DNA of 64,000 nucleotides, taken from contig NC_060061.1 of assembly GCF_020283565.1 (NCBI RefSeq), forward strand, positions 38,663,362-38,727,361, given 5' to 3'. Source of the stretch: Trifolium pratense. Its lineage: Eukaryota > Streptophyta > Magnoliopsida > Fabales > Fabaceae. Positions 10,619 through 23,990 of the stretch are shown in pieces (position 1 is the first letter of the stretch; every line of letters starts with the position of its first letter). The translations under genes were made by a program, and so were the position numbers. The notes under the pieces are model-generated. The model was given only the letters and a program-made list of their open reading frames with translations, made no database searches and was not told the origin of the DNA.

Positions 10619-13600
10619 CCCCCCTTCAAGCTCGGCAGTGATAGAGAATGAACGCCAAGCTTGCGACGAAAGGTAGAAAAGGAATCCTTTGGTAATGATT
10701 TTGTGAACACATCTGCAATTTGTTGAGTAGTGGGTAGATATCGTAGTCGGAGATCACCAGCGGTAACTTTTTCTCTGATAAAGTGATAATCAATGGCAAT
10801 GTGTTTTGTGCGAGCATGGAAGACCGGATTGTGAGACATGTGAATGACACTTTGGTTGTCACAAAAGATGAGTGGACGATGTTCAAGTGGAATGCCGAGA
10901 TCGTGCAGTAAATATTGAAGCCAAGTAAGTTCAGCTGCTGTGGTTGCTAAAGCTCTATATTCAGCTTCAGCACTTGAACGAGATACTGTGGGTTGTTTCT
11001 TTGAAGCCCATGATATACAATGTGATCCAAAGTAAATGCAAAAACCTGTGGTGCTCCTTCTAGTGGTTGAACAACCAGCCCAATCTGCATCACAAAACGC
11101 AGTAAGATTAAGAGAACTTTGATTTAAGTAACGAAGACCATGTGTTAATGTTCCTTTTATGTAACGCAAAATGCGTTTAACAGCTCGAAGATCTTTTCGG
11201 GTTGGATTTTGAAAGTGTTGGCACACAAGATTGACAGCATGGGTTAGATCAGGTCGAGTGAAAGTGAGATATTGGAGAGATCCACATAAACGATGATATT
11301 CAGTAGCGTCAACTGGATTGTTATCATCTGGAAGTTCATTTGGTTTGGAAGCAATAAGAGTGTTGATTTTTGAGGCATCAAGCATATTTTCTCTCTGTAG
11401 AAGGTCGTGTGCATACTTGGTTTGGGATATGGTGATGCCACCACAAAAATGCTTGATTTCAATTCCAAGAAAATAGTGAAGTTGCCCTAAATCTTTTAGA
11501 GCAAATTTTTCATGAAGTTGTTTGACAAGGTGAGAGATGAAGGAAGGAGCATTGCCCGTGAGGATTATGTCATCTACATAAATAAGTAAAAGAGTGAAGT
11601 TAGTGTCATAACGATGAATAAATAGAGAAGGGTCAGCTTTACTGCAAATGAAGCCAAGAGAAATTAGACAAGCAGACAACTTTTCAAACCAAGCACGTGG
11701 AGCTTGTTTGAGGCCGTAAAGAGATTTGTGGATTTGGCAAACATGATTTGGGAGATGTGGATGTTCAAAACCTGGTGGTTGTTCCATGTAAACACGTTCA
11801 TTTAGTGTTCCATGCAAGAATGCATTTTTGACATCTAATTGTTTAAGAGGCCATTTGAAGTGTACAGCTAAAGAAAGGATGACGCGTATGGTAGGAGCCT
11901 TGATAACTGGGCTAAACGTTTCTCCAAAGTCAAGACCAGGGATTTGAGTGTAGCCTTTGGCTACTAGGCGAGCTTTGAACCGATCAATGTTTCCATCTTC
12001 ATTAAGTTTAGTTCGGAATACCCATTTTGATCCTACAACATTTGCATCAAGAGGGCGTTGAACAAGAGTCTAAGTGTTATTAGAGTGAAGGGCATCAATT
12101 TCTGCTTGCATGGCTGCCTGCCAATTTGAGTATTTAAGAGCAGTTTTATAGGTTTTTGGTTCTTCAATGGAGACGATAAGGGCATTATGGGGTGGTGATA
12201 TGTTGGTTATAGTGGGACAATGATAGTCTTTTACTAGGTATGTTGGAGGGCGTTTGTCTCGACTAGATCGAGTAGGTGGTGGGATAGGTAAAGTGGTAGT
12301 TTCAATTGGTGGTGAGGAATAATTGTCGAGATTTTGATTTTGTATTGGTGAGGAATCATTGTCGGAATCATTGTCTAGTTGTTGATTTTGTATTGGTGAG
12401 GGAGGTGGCGAGGGAGGGTTTAAAGTCGGTGGAGGTGTGTCTATGAAGTCGAAGTCCAAGTATTTGGGAGGGTCACCCAAATGGTCTTCATGTATAGGGA
12501 CATCGTTTATTTTTTCAGAAAACCATTCATCAAACTTTGGAAAAGTAGTGATAGAGGAGTCATGAGAGAAGTTAGTCATTGAGTTATTTTTGGGTGAATA
12601 AGGAAAATGATTTTCATTGAAAACAACATGCCTTGAAATATATACACGATGAGTGTGTGGATCAAGATATCGATAACCTTTGTGAAGAGGACTATATCCT
12701 ATAAAAACACAAGGAATGGTTTTTTTTTTGAAAATTTATGTAATGCAGGAGTTTTTAAATAGGGAAAACATTGAGAGCCAAAAGTGCGTATGCCAAAATA
12801 ATCAGGATTCTTACCGAAAAGTTTAGAGTACGGAGTTTCCTTACCAGTAGACAAGAGAGGTAACCGATTTATTAGGTAAACTGCAGTTAAGAATGCATCA
12901 ACCCAAAATTTTAAAGGAACATGAGAATGGAAAATTAAAGTTAATCATGTTTCAACAATATGTCGATGTTTGCGCTCGGCAAGACCATTTTGTTCTGGTG
13001 TGTAAGGACATGACAATTGTTGAGAGATACCGCAATGAGCAAGGTGATTAGAGAATTCCTTTGAAGTGAATTCACCACCACCATCACTTTGAAAAACCTT
13101 GATTTTCCTGTCAAAATGATTCTCAACAAGAGCTTGAAATTTAAGAAAGCATGTATAAAAATCAGATTTATTTTTTAAGGGATATAACCATGTGTAGCGT
13201 GTAAAATCATCAACAAAAATGACATAGTATTGAAATTTTTGCGAGGAAAGTGTAGGCGCTGGCCCCCATAAATCACTATGAATTTTTTCTAGAGGAAAAG
13301 TCGAAGTCGAATCAAATTTATTAAAGGAAAGTTTGCAACGTTTTCCAAGTTGACAACTACTACATATCACATTTTTTATTAACCAATCTGAAACATTGAT
13401 AACTTTCTTATTGTCTAGAATCTGCAAGAACTTGACATTAGGATGTCCTAAGCGAGCATGCCAAACTTCATAAGGTGCTTCTTTGATTGTAGTTAAAGCT
13501 TCTATTTTTCCACCTTCAAGTGGATACAAGCTACCTTTTTTATGTCCTTTGGCCAAGATCTGACGTGCTTGATCCTTAATAACAAAACCATTAGTGTTAA

Positions 13601-14850
13601 ATTCAAAAGTGCATGAATTGTCATTAATAAGTTGGCTCACAGATAACAAATTCTTTTTCAGTTTAGGCACTGCTAATATATTGTTTAAGTGAAGGTTACC
13701 TTGATTGGTTTTGAGCAACGCTTTACCCGTGTGAGTTATAGGTAAAGCTTGTCCATTTCCAACAAAAACAGTGTCAGTGCCAAAATAAGGTTTTAAACTT
13801 AAATTACCTCCTTTGTTTGTCATATGAGTTGTTGCTCCAGAATCGGCGTAGAAGTTTGGGTCACTTTCTTCATTGATTGTTAAAGCTGGCAATGCTTCTT
13901 TTGTATTTTCAATTTCAGTGTTATATTCATACCTGTAGAAGCAATTTGGAGCAATATGATTCGTTCTTCCACATATTTGACAAGATTCTTTGCTTTGTTG
14001 TTTTGGTGGTCCTCTCCAATTGTTGTTATACCTTGGCAGAGATGTGGAGTTTGAAGCTTGATTATTGTTGTTTGGGCGATTTTGTATGGAGGAATATGAG
14101 CCACGTCCTCTGAAATTTCCTCTTCCTCCGTGTGTATTTCTTCCTCGCCCTCGTTGGACAAAAAAGGCTTGATTGTGATCAACAACAGACTTTTCTTCGG
14201 TGAAATAAACCTGTTCAAAATTTTGCAATGACATGATAAATTGATTAAATGAAGGATATGGAGGTTTTGATAAAACTGCAATTCGAAATTCTTTGTATTT
14301 GTGTCCAAGTCCTTTTGAAATTTGAAAGACTTTGTCAACATCAGAAACTGGTTTCCCAATGGCTGTGAGTTTGTCACACAACTCTTTGAATTTTCTAATG
14401 TACTCATCCAATGATAGGTTGCCCTTTGATAAAGCATAGAGGCTGTTTTTAAGTTGTGCTTCACCCTCTTCAGTGTTGGGCAACAACTGCTCATGGAGTG
14501 AACTCCAAATATAGTGGGTTGTATCCCCTCCAAGGATCATGCTAACAGTTTCTTCTTTCATGTTTCCAAGGAGCCATGAGGTGAGCAATCCATCATTCAA
14601 TATCCACTGCACTGCATTTGGATTTGTTATTTTGGTTCCAGATGAATCAGTGATTTCATCATCTGGTTTGGAAGTGCCGGTAATATGGTGTTCAAGGTCA
14701 AGGCTTCTAATCAAGGGTAAAATTTGGGATTTCCATAGAAGAAAATTAGAAGTGGATAGCTTGATAGAAACTAGGCTTGAACATTGGTGAAAGGATTGAA
14801 TAGTGAGTTTTGGTTCTTCAACGGAAGTGGATGTTGCTGCTCTGATACCA
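10432..14850 (-). pseudogene. Copia gag-pol polyprotein, broken
   Basis: Domains in order on the minus strand: gag (UBN2-type), CCHC knuckle (CQICGRTNHIAPNC) with an RG-rich stretch before it, aspartic protease (YADSGATTHM), GAG-pre-integrase (HARLGHPN), integrase core (HSDLWGP, DDFTRYTW, SDGGGEF), reverse transcriptase (YVDDIILTG) and RNase H ending DVFTKSLP. Lesions: an in-frame TGA at 12945-12947; a frameshift in the 10-base homopolymer 12720-12729, which moves the frame of everything downstream; and a TAG at 12070-12072. The gag frame is open through the primer-binding site, but no ATG precedes residue ~100, so the start codon also seems lost. It cannot make a full polyprotein. Confidence 0.92.
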
Positions 14851-15203
14851 TAATGAAAATGAAGGAACACTATTATAATAATAATACTGATTTATAAGTA
14901 ATATATGGTTTATATTTCTATATTGTTACAACTTTACAAAAGCATGTTTGTACTTATACAATAAACTCCAACGTATACTTTTAGTGTATTAGGAAAGGAA
15001 ATTATATTAGCATGAATTAAGGTTCTAAACAAATCATAGTTGGACATGATTGATTTTGTTTTACTCCATGAATTAATGCTGAGCATTTAAGAAGATTTTC
15101 TTCCAACGGTTTGAATTCATTCCATGATTTCTTGTAATGTTTGACTTTGTCAATTGCCACAATTTGGGCTTGACTTGAGGTGCTTATGTTTTGGTTCTTT
15201 ACA
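14851..15203 (-). repeat. 5' LTR of Copia element C
   Basis: The partner of 10255-10618, directly followed on the minus strand by the primer-binding site TGGTATCAGAGC (14839-14850). It carries the right-hand GACAG duplication. Confidence 0.9.
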
Positions 15204-16368
15204 GACAGGAGAGTGGAGACTGTGAATGTGAGGAGTAGGTGGCGCAGGTTATGGGAGGCCTGGCCGTCGGTCGCCATGGGAGAGGATTGAGGAGAGGAGC
15301 GACGATGTCTGGTTTTGCCTTGGTGCTTCATACGTTTTAGTTGTGCTATTGTTTTCTTATGTGAGTTGTTTTTTTGTATTGTATCACCACATTGCTAACG
15401 TTACTACAATATAATTTTGAGTTAAATAAGTTTTTAATAATGACATATATTCCAAAAAGGTGTCATTTTATTTTATTTTTTTTAACCAAACAAACTTACT
15501 GCATTTCATTAATTATCAAAAGTTCAATACATGAAGGAATAATCTCAAATCTATGGAAACTAGTCCAGGAATTGGCCGCCCTAGCTAAAGTGTGAGCAAC
15601 CGAATTCACTCGTCTCCTAATAAACTTAACTTCAAAGTTCACACATGATAACATAACAAGAATAATTTCATTAACGATTGAAAGAAACTCTGAATTGCCT
15701 CGCCGTTTGGTACGAATAGCATCAACCAACACTTGAGAGTCACTTTCAAACTGGACGCTTTCAAAACCTCTACTCTTAGCTTCATTCATAGCTTGCAATA
15801 GTGCTCATGATTCATCCTCCTCTGTTGATAAAGTCAGTTGCTGCCACTGTGTAATTCCAGCCATAAAGTCACCAGAATTATTACAAAAACAAGCACCCAT
15901 CGCGGTCCTACCTGCACCGACAAAAAATGCCGCATCTACATTTCACTTTAACCATCCTATACGAGGCTTTTCCCACCGAATGGTGCTGACAAGCAGAACA
16001 TCATGATCATCGTTACTTCGCAACTTATGGACTGCAAACCACTCGTTCCAATGATCAAACGCAGCACGACCAATTTGGTTTGGGCTTCTAACATTATCAT
16101 TCCAAATTTTATCATTCCGGTTATGCCATATACCCCATAACAGCATATCCACTCTACATATAGTAGCGTAATCCTTATTCCGACACAAGGCAAACACTCT
16201 ATCTATCGCACTACCTTGCTGACAAGCTGCAGAACCCAAGACAGATGACAGTTTAGCTACTTGGCAGCTGGATTGAGCAGAGGCGCAGGTGAAAAAAATG
16301 TGTAATCATCTTCTACCTCATCTTCACATAATGGACAATGAACATCACAATCAACATGACGTTCTAAT

Positions 16369-17908
16369 TGAAGGAAAATTGATACGATAAAAGCAGCGAA
16401 ATTTTAAAATTTTCCTTTTGTGATCCTTACGAATGGTCATGAATTGTGTTTAGAGTTTTACCTTTTGGTTCGAAAACTCCCTTTAAATCACGAACGGCTA
16501 TCGAACACTTCGAATCACGAACAAGGTCACGAACAAGAACCTCGAACCGTCACGAACAAGGTCACCACCAAGTCACCAACGAATTTGATCACAAGCGTTA
16601 AAGGTATAATGCCTCTAGCCAGTCCACACGAATAACAACCTTCAATGGAGTGCTAGCTCCAATGGTTTGAAGGGTTAGGAGAAAGGAGGCACAAAATAAG
16701 GATTAGGGTTTTTCACAAAAACTCTAGAAAGGTGATTAGGGTTTCTCAAGAGAGGAGAGAACAAAGGCTCATGAGAATGAGTAACAAAAGTGTGTTACTA
16801 TTTCTCCTTACCACAAGGGTTCTATTTATAGAACCACTTGCCATGGCAAAATTACACTAAAGCCCTTTTAACTAAATGGGCTATAGTGGGCGCCATTCTC
16901 ATGTAAATATGTCTAGTACATATTTGCACCCCCTTCTTGCTACATCATACCATATGATGTAATGCTCATTTTAATTACCATAATACCCTTATCATATTTC
17001 CTTATTTCTCCAAGGTGCACCGTACCTTACGGTGTTCCAATCTCACTAGATTGTTCTTATGTGTGTGACCCTGTAGGTTTCCGTAACATTGACAATTATA
17101 ATAAATCACTATTTATTACAATAAACAGTGAGCGGTATCTAGCAACACATCACTGCTACTCAAGTTACGAGAAATTAACATGTGATCTAAACATAACCTC
17201 TTGTGATAATATCAGTGTGTATAATTACCCCTTTGCCCTTTATGTCTATATTGAACACAAAACATACTTGGTGTCATCTTTGTCCAGTTCAATATTGGGC
17301 CCATGACATTTATCCTGTTATGCAGGATTGGCAAATTCCATCTAGGTCACTACTGTCCCTCAGCATGCTTTGTGAAGTACCCATCAACTGCCTTTATGGT
17401 TATCCTGTTACGGACAACGTTAGATCAGCAACAAAGTACTTGACTCCACATCTAGGGTACAAAGTGGTTTCAGGTCTAAGGGCGGTTTACACCATTATCA
17501 CCATGAGAGTAACTTATGACACTTTGCATAACTTTGCATGTAGTACTCTCATAGCGGGTCAATCCAGTATAAATATTACTCCTAATATTTATACCTACGT
17601 CAAGACTTGATAACTCCTTATCCCATGATCCATGAGATGTGATCATCAGTCTATCTTCATAATAGTCTTTATGCTTTAAGGTTATCCCCTTTACCTTAAA
17701 GCTCGACTACGGATACTTTAAGAATAGTGTCCTTATGTTTAATATTATCTCATGATTAAGTCACACTTAATTATTAAACGGACTTTCTATTCTAGGGACT
17801 TCATTATTTTGCAACCTTACAAATATAATAAAGAAATGCCATATTTATATTCAAACTCCTAAAGCAAATACTATGAAAATAGATTGGCTCTTAGGGCTTA
17901 CTCCAACA
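16369..17908 (-). repeat. Left (3') LTR of element A, 1540 bp
   Basis: Intact LTR. The only difference I noticed from the right copy is an A/G change at about 16401 against 23007. It contains a hairpin at 17567-17594 with perfect 12 bp arms (GTATAAATATTA, loop CTCC). Open frames of 71-135 codons on the plus strand are antisense to the element and are repeated in both LTRs; I do not regard them as genes. Confidence 0.92.
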
Positions 17909-20900
17909 ATCTCCCACTAGCACTAAAGCCAATCTAGGTTTCTCTTAATACCTATAGACTTAGTATGCCCATCACGCTTCAACTGCGCAAGAGGCTTTGT
18001 TAGTGGATAAGGAACTATTTCCTATGTTGGTATCTTACGTATCTTCCAACGTTCTATTTCGATCTCTATCGAAATATATAAGTGTCTAAGTATATTCATG
18101 AATCGTCGGTGAGATCTATTTTCAAGTGTTCTTGCAAGATTAAACTATTACCATCACTAATGTGATTAATGTGACTTGTAACACCGGAAACATATCTTTA
18201 GCTCAATCATGAGCCAAACGATCCAATCTTAAATACTCAACTTATTTAACTGAAACAAACATATTACGAAGCTTATCTTATAGCTTTCAATGCTTGTATT
18301 CAGCCATGATATACAATACATTGGTATGGAAACTTCCTTCATTATAACTTCCTTATAATGATCCTTCCCATACCTATCTATTTCAAGAAATAGGCCTTAG
18401 TTCCTTTAAGGTCCTTAGGGATATTCTTGAAGGTAAGTTAGTGTCAAACACTAATTTCAATTTTGGTACATAGGTTATTCCTAACTCTTTAGGAATTCTT
18501 GCCTAAGTGTTTCATCAAGAGTTATTTTCCTAGTCATGTCTCACATGTATAAGAAAAATGTCTTGATGATTAATATGATATCAGATATTATCACTCCCAC
18601 TAAAACTTTGTATGCACAAGATTTATATTTGTCCTTCATTTGTTTTCCACAAAACTTTCAAAAGGAACAAATATTCAAATTTATTCGATATAATCAAAGT
18701 TAGATAGGTTTGTCCTTGTTAATTTGTTTTCATAAAACTTCATAAAAGGAACAAACAATAATTTAATTTTCTGAGAACTCTATCTAATCAAAATTAGATA
18801 GCTACAAGTTATATACCTTTCTAGCATCATTTGGATCAACAAAACCCTTACGTATATGTCCAACGCATATATATGAGGTCATTCCAATTAAGGAATGCAA
18901 CTTTGTTATCCATCTACCAAAACATGTAGTACAACATTTAGCAGAAGCAATCAAATATTATAAGGTATTCTTAATACCATCCATATCAGTGTTCAAAAAG
19001 AATACTCACTTTCATCGTATGAGTCTTACTCATCTTGAAGACATAATCATTATCTACATAAGGTTAGTGTATATGGATTCTGTATGAGATTTCATGGCAT
19101 TTAGCCACTTCTCATAATCTAGATCGTCTTACGACCTTTTAGAAAGTCAAAGACTCATCTTCCATGAGAATCATATCACATTGCTGAGTCATGATAAAAC
19201 CATACCTTGTAGCCATATGTGATATGTTAGACTTATCTTGGATTTGTGCAACTTTAAAACAATGGTTCTTCAACAACCTTGAGGAACCGGTTTGCATTCC
19301 CTTTTAAATAAATATGTTTTGTGGTACTTGAATTTATTCAAGTTCTATATCACTCCCACTGTCTCTTTTAGAGACACACTCCCACTAGAGGAATGTTTCA
19401 AACCTAGCAACAAAACAACCTTTTGTCCTTAAGAGTGATATAGGACCAATATCCCTTTCTTTAGGATATTTCCACTTATTCATTCATTCATTCATTTGGA
19501 ATTAGATTTATCTAATAAATTTTAATCCAAAATTCTCATAAAGACAAACTTGGTACTCTTACCTCCATATCGCATATGGTGTCTTTATGATCATTTTAAA
19601 AGGGAACTAATTGTGGGTGAAGATTAATTATAAGTAAAGAGATTTATAGAAAGAGTCAATATATAATTAAACTATCCTTAAATCATGTCAAACATGATGT
19701 GATAAAATAGTTATTATAGTCTTTTAATTAAGTATTTACTGATATGACCCATTCATATAACTTAAATACTTTTGTCGAGTTCTATTTTCTTCATTGTTGA
19801 ATTTCTTTGACAAATTCAAAGATTTCTAATTGGTGTCATACACCTACCAACATCTAATGATTTTAATCATCAATGTTAATGAAGTAAAATAAACTCAATA
19901 TACAAAATATGTTTAGTGGTCGACATACATCTCATGTATATTGTTCAAATAGGTCATGCGTTATTTTATTGACACATCGAATATTTGTACTAAACAACAA
20001 TGCTCTTGATATATTTAAGGTCCAAATCATATTTGGCTCTTATCACGATTGTTATAGATAACCCTATCAAGACCATGGAACCCTAGTCCATTACTTGACT
20101 TGGAGTAATAGTATAGAAAACTTTGCTTAAATGATAGGACCATTACTTGTCTTATCATTTAAGGCTACAATTCATATATTGTCAATACAAGATATACAAT
20201 TGCTACTTCTATTACTAGATGGAATTCAATAACAATTATTGTGTTCCATTTCAAACTCGTTTTTAAGTCATTGCATAAGCTCTCATTATCAATGAAACAA
20301 TTTTCATTCTAGATATGGGTTGACTTAAAATTATAGCCAATGTTCTAATTCTTTAAGCATCTCTATTTTCGAAAAATTGAGATTCAACATCTTGTATCAT
20401 ATACTTTTGATGTAGAAATAGAAATTTTGACTTTCTATAACAATATGTGCATTATTGAAGTCTCACTTCATACTTTTGGTTTGACTCTTCCAAGAACTAT
20501 TTACGTCATTTTTATTTAATGGTCTAACCATAGCCGTTCTACTTTGACAACCATTTTGTACTATTCAAATAAGAGGAATATAAATCTTATTTATATTATA
20601 TCTCAAATCTTTGATAGTGCAAATTAATTCTCATTCAACTCAACAAATTCCGGTAGATATTCAAAACAATTTTGTCTATATCTATTCCATTATAATTTGT
20701 TAGATTGATCCTATGACCAACTTTTTGATCCATTGAGAAATTTATCATACTCTAAAGTTCTTTCAAAAGGATCTTACTTGAGATTAAATGATCACATCAT
20801 TTATTATATATTCTATATCTAGACGTCAACTTGATGCTTCTAACAAGTATCCCTTTTCCAATCTAGTTATGGTAGGTTGTTCACAGTTTATAGTTCAAGA

Positions 20901-22142
20901 CTTATAGTTTTCTCGCATTTGAGAACAATTCTCAATTTGTACCAATACAGAAACTCCTTTATGAAAATCTTGTCCTTCATAAGGACAACTTAATATGTAT
21001 TGTATTTCGAAATTCTAATTACAAAGATATGTAAGATATTATGACTAAATCATATTTAATTTGGTCTTTAATTAAATACGCTCCCACTATTTTACTCAAA
21101 ACAAATGACCCTCATCATTTGATTCGGAAAATCCCGTTGGAAGACTTTCTAGTGGGTCGAGATCCATATTTCACCTTGTCTTAAGTCCGCGGTGGGCGGA
21201 TTACACAAGACTTAGTTATTTAGGTAGGAACTCCTTCCAATTGTATCTCATACAATTCTTGAATATATCAATTGGGTGAATAACTCCTTATCTTAATTCA
21301 TCTTATGAATTATTCCCAACCATTGCTTCTTAAACTCATGTAATCTCATTATATTTGTTAAGTTAAGTTTGACCCTTACTTTAGAAGTTGGATATTACAA
21401 TTATCCCATCGCACCTTACCAATATAGAGTATGCACTTCGCGGTGGGCGAACCTACATAGTTCGATACTAGTCTTGATGAGTTCTAAAGCTTGGAAAGCG
21501 TAAACTTAATATTCACATATTTATTATTAAAGAGAATGCACTCCGCGGTGGGCGAACCTACATTTTCTTTATTAATCTCTTATGTGTCTCTTGAGGGATT
21601 TTATTTAATTTGATCTCACCGGCTTATTTATCATATAAATCGTCACTCACATGCATCAACATACATAAATAAATAAAATGAAACAGTTATGGCCCATAGC
21701 GCATTTGTTCTCCCAAGCCAATGAGAGAACCTAATCTAACCTAAAACGATCTATACTTCTCCAAGCATGATCTCCAAGGTTGACCTCCATTGTTCTTCTT
21801 CTTCATAATATTACATAATAATATAAAAGAATACTCGTTTTACATACGAGGGAGTGGATGAGAAGAGAATATAGAGAATAGAGATAAGGCACGACACGCA
21901 GGCCGTATTTAAAAACCAAATGCAATAAAATAAATAAACTAAGGCCATAACCGATCATCAAATATAATAATAACAAACAAACTTTATTATTATTAAAGTC
22001 TCATAATTAATTAAATCCGGCGATTGATCAAATCAGGTAAGTTTGATTCAAATATTTAATTCACAATTAAATATTTCGAATCAAAATTTGCTAAAATAAA
22101 TAACATTATTTTAAAGTAGAATTAAATCTTTTGACAATTCTC

Positions 22143-22405
22143 CAAATATGGAAAATTATTTAATCAAAACCTTTTTGAATAAAATATTTCCAAAATTGGT
22201 AATATTATCTTTTAAAACAATTTTAAAAGATATTTCTAGAGATTTGAAGCGATTTCATAATTAAATATATTTGTCAAATATGGAAAATTATTTAATCAAA
22301 ACCCTTTTGAATAAAATATTTCCAAAATTGATGATATTATCTTTTAAAACAATTTTAAAAGATATTTCTAGAATTTTGAAACGATTTCAAAATTAAATAT
22401 ATTTA
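22143..22405. repeat. Tandem duplication, ~131 bp unit x2
   Basis: 22143-22274 and 22275-22405 share CAAATATGGAAAATTATTTA, AAAATATTTCCAAAATTG and TTTTAAAAGATATTTCTAGA with only a few differences. It lies in the leader region of element A. Confidence 0.8.
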
Positions 22406-22958
22406 TCATCTACTTTTCGCATCAACACTTGATACGTTTTGCAAATCCTAATTTTAATGACACAACATTTGTGCAACCCTTTCATGCCGTCAAAATTCCT
22501 TATGACCAAATTCAATCCAATTGATCAACATGTCATTGTTTCACCATACAAATGTCGGATTCCGAAACAAATGAACACGGCTCGCTTTAATTGAATAACT
22601 TTCATAATAATTTTAACGAAATTACTAACGGTATATCACATACACCATTTTGCATTACGGTTACTTATATCATATATAAGTTTATGGCCGTTCTTGATTG
22701 TGTAACCTTAGGACAATTAACATATCGCATGCTTCACCATACAAGTGTCGGATTCCGAAGCCGTTTCAATGTTAATTACCCAATTCATACACAAAACTTA
22801 CATCACATGTAAGTATTGACCGTTCTTGTTCGTGTAACCTTAGGACAATCAACATATCGCAAATTTTAATTACTCGATTTTAATCTTTTATTAACTGTTT
22901 TAATCATATTAAAACTGAATTCATGAATTTAAACAAACATCAATTCATGGTTTCGTAA

Positions 22959-22973
22959 GTGGCTCTGATACCA
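22959..22973 (-). promoter_or_regulatory. tRNA-Met primer-binding site of element A
   Basis: The minus strand reads TGGTATCAGAGCCAC, starting one base after the LTR end at 22975. This fixes the orientation of element A. Confidence 0.85.
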
Positions 22974-23990
22974 CTGAAGGAAAATTGATACGATAAAAGC
23001 AGCGGAATTTTAAAATTTTCCTTTTGTGATCCTTACGAATGGTCATGAATTGTGTTTAGAGTTTTACCTTTTGGTTCGAAAACTCCCTTTAAATCACGAA
23101 CGGCTATCGAACACTTCGAATCACGAACAAGGTCACGAACAAGAACCTCGAACCGTCACGAACAAGGTCACCACCAAGTCACCAACGAATTTGATCACAA
23201 GCGTTAAAGGTATAATGCCTCTAGCCAGTCCACACGAATAACAACCTTCAATGGAGTGCTAGCTCCAATGGTTTGAAGGGTTAGGAGAAAGGAGGCACAA
23301 AATAAGGATTAGGGTTTTTCACAAAAACTCTAGAAAGGTGATTAGGGTTTCTCAAGAGAGGAGAGAACAAAGGCTCATGAGAATGAGTAACAAAAGTGTG
23401 TTACTATTTCTCCTTACCACAAGGGTTCTATTTATAGAACCACTTGCCATGGCAAAATTACACTAAAGCCCTTTTAACTAAATGGGCTATAGTGGGCGCC
23501 ATTCTCATGTAAATATGTCTAGTACATATTTGCACCCCCTTCTTGCTACATCATACCATATGATGTAATGCTCATTTTAATTACCATAATACCCTTATCA
23601 TATTTCCTTATTTCTCCAAGGTGCACCGTACCTTACGGTGTTCCAATCTCACTAGATTGTTCTTATGTGTGTGACCCTGTAGGTTTCCGTAACATTGACA
23701 ATTATAATAAATCACTATTTATTACAATAAACAGTGAGCGGTATCTAGCAACACATCACTGCTACTCAAGTTACGAGAAATTAACATGTGATCTAAACAT
23801 AACCTCTTGTGATAATATCAGTGTGTATAATTACCCCTTTGCCCTTTATGTCTATATTGAACACAAAACATACTTGGTGTCATCTTTGTCCAGTTCAATA
23901 TTGGGCCCATGACATTTATCCTGTTATGCAGGATTGGCAAATTCCATCTAGGTCACTACTGTCCCTCAGCATGCTTTGTGAAGTACCCAT

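Larger units (their letters stand above)
10255..15203 (-). mobile_element. Ty1/copia LTR retrotransposon (element C), near complete, defective
   Basis: A 4949 bp element read on the minus strand. The LTRs are 14851-15203 (5') and 10255-10618 (3'), flanked by the 5 bp duplication GACAG at 10250-10254 and 15204-15208. Next to the 5' LTR is TGGTATCAGAGC, the tRNA-Met primer-binding motif; next to the 3' LTR is the polypurine tract TTGAAGGGGGG. The LTRs begin TGTAAAG and, if the TSD is right, end in TA rather than CA. They differ by a few small indels and substitutions, so the insertion is fairly young. Gag, protease, integrase, RT and RNase H occur in copia order. Confidence 0.93.
17909..22974 (-). 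pseudogene. Decayed copia pol and leader inside element A
   Basis: Minus-strand copia residues occur without a continuous frame: the RNase H end near 17915-18060 and RT pieces near 18830-19110. Everything between carries many stops. The 5' leader side (21100-22960) contains a GC-rich motif CGCGGTGGGCG three times (near 21188, 21439 and 21544), a tandem duplication of about 131 bp (22143-22405), and twice-repeated phrases near 22537/22731 (CACCATACAA.TGTCGGATTC) and 22694/22823 (GTGTAACCTTAGGACAAT). No gag was recognised. Confidence 0.7.

Noticed and set aside
13877..14790. Plus-strand frames opposite the Copia gag
   Set aside because: Antisense shadows of the real gag-pol frame.
15017..15331. 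104-codon minus-strand frame joining flanking DNA to the LTR
   Set aside because: It only reads from genomic DNA into the 5' LTR of element C; the LTR part is the same non-gene frame seen in the other LTR.
16962..17610. Overlapping plus-strand frames of 114 and 135 codons in the element A LTR
   Set aside because: Antisense to the element, repeated identically in the other LTR, and no recognisable domain. Kept as a curiosity only.
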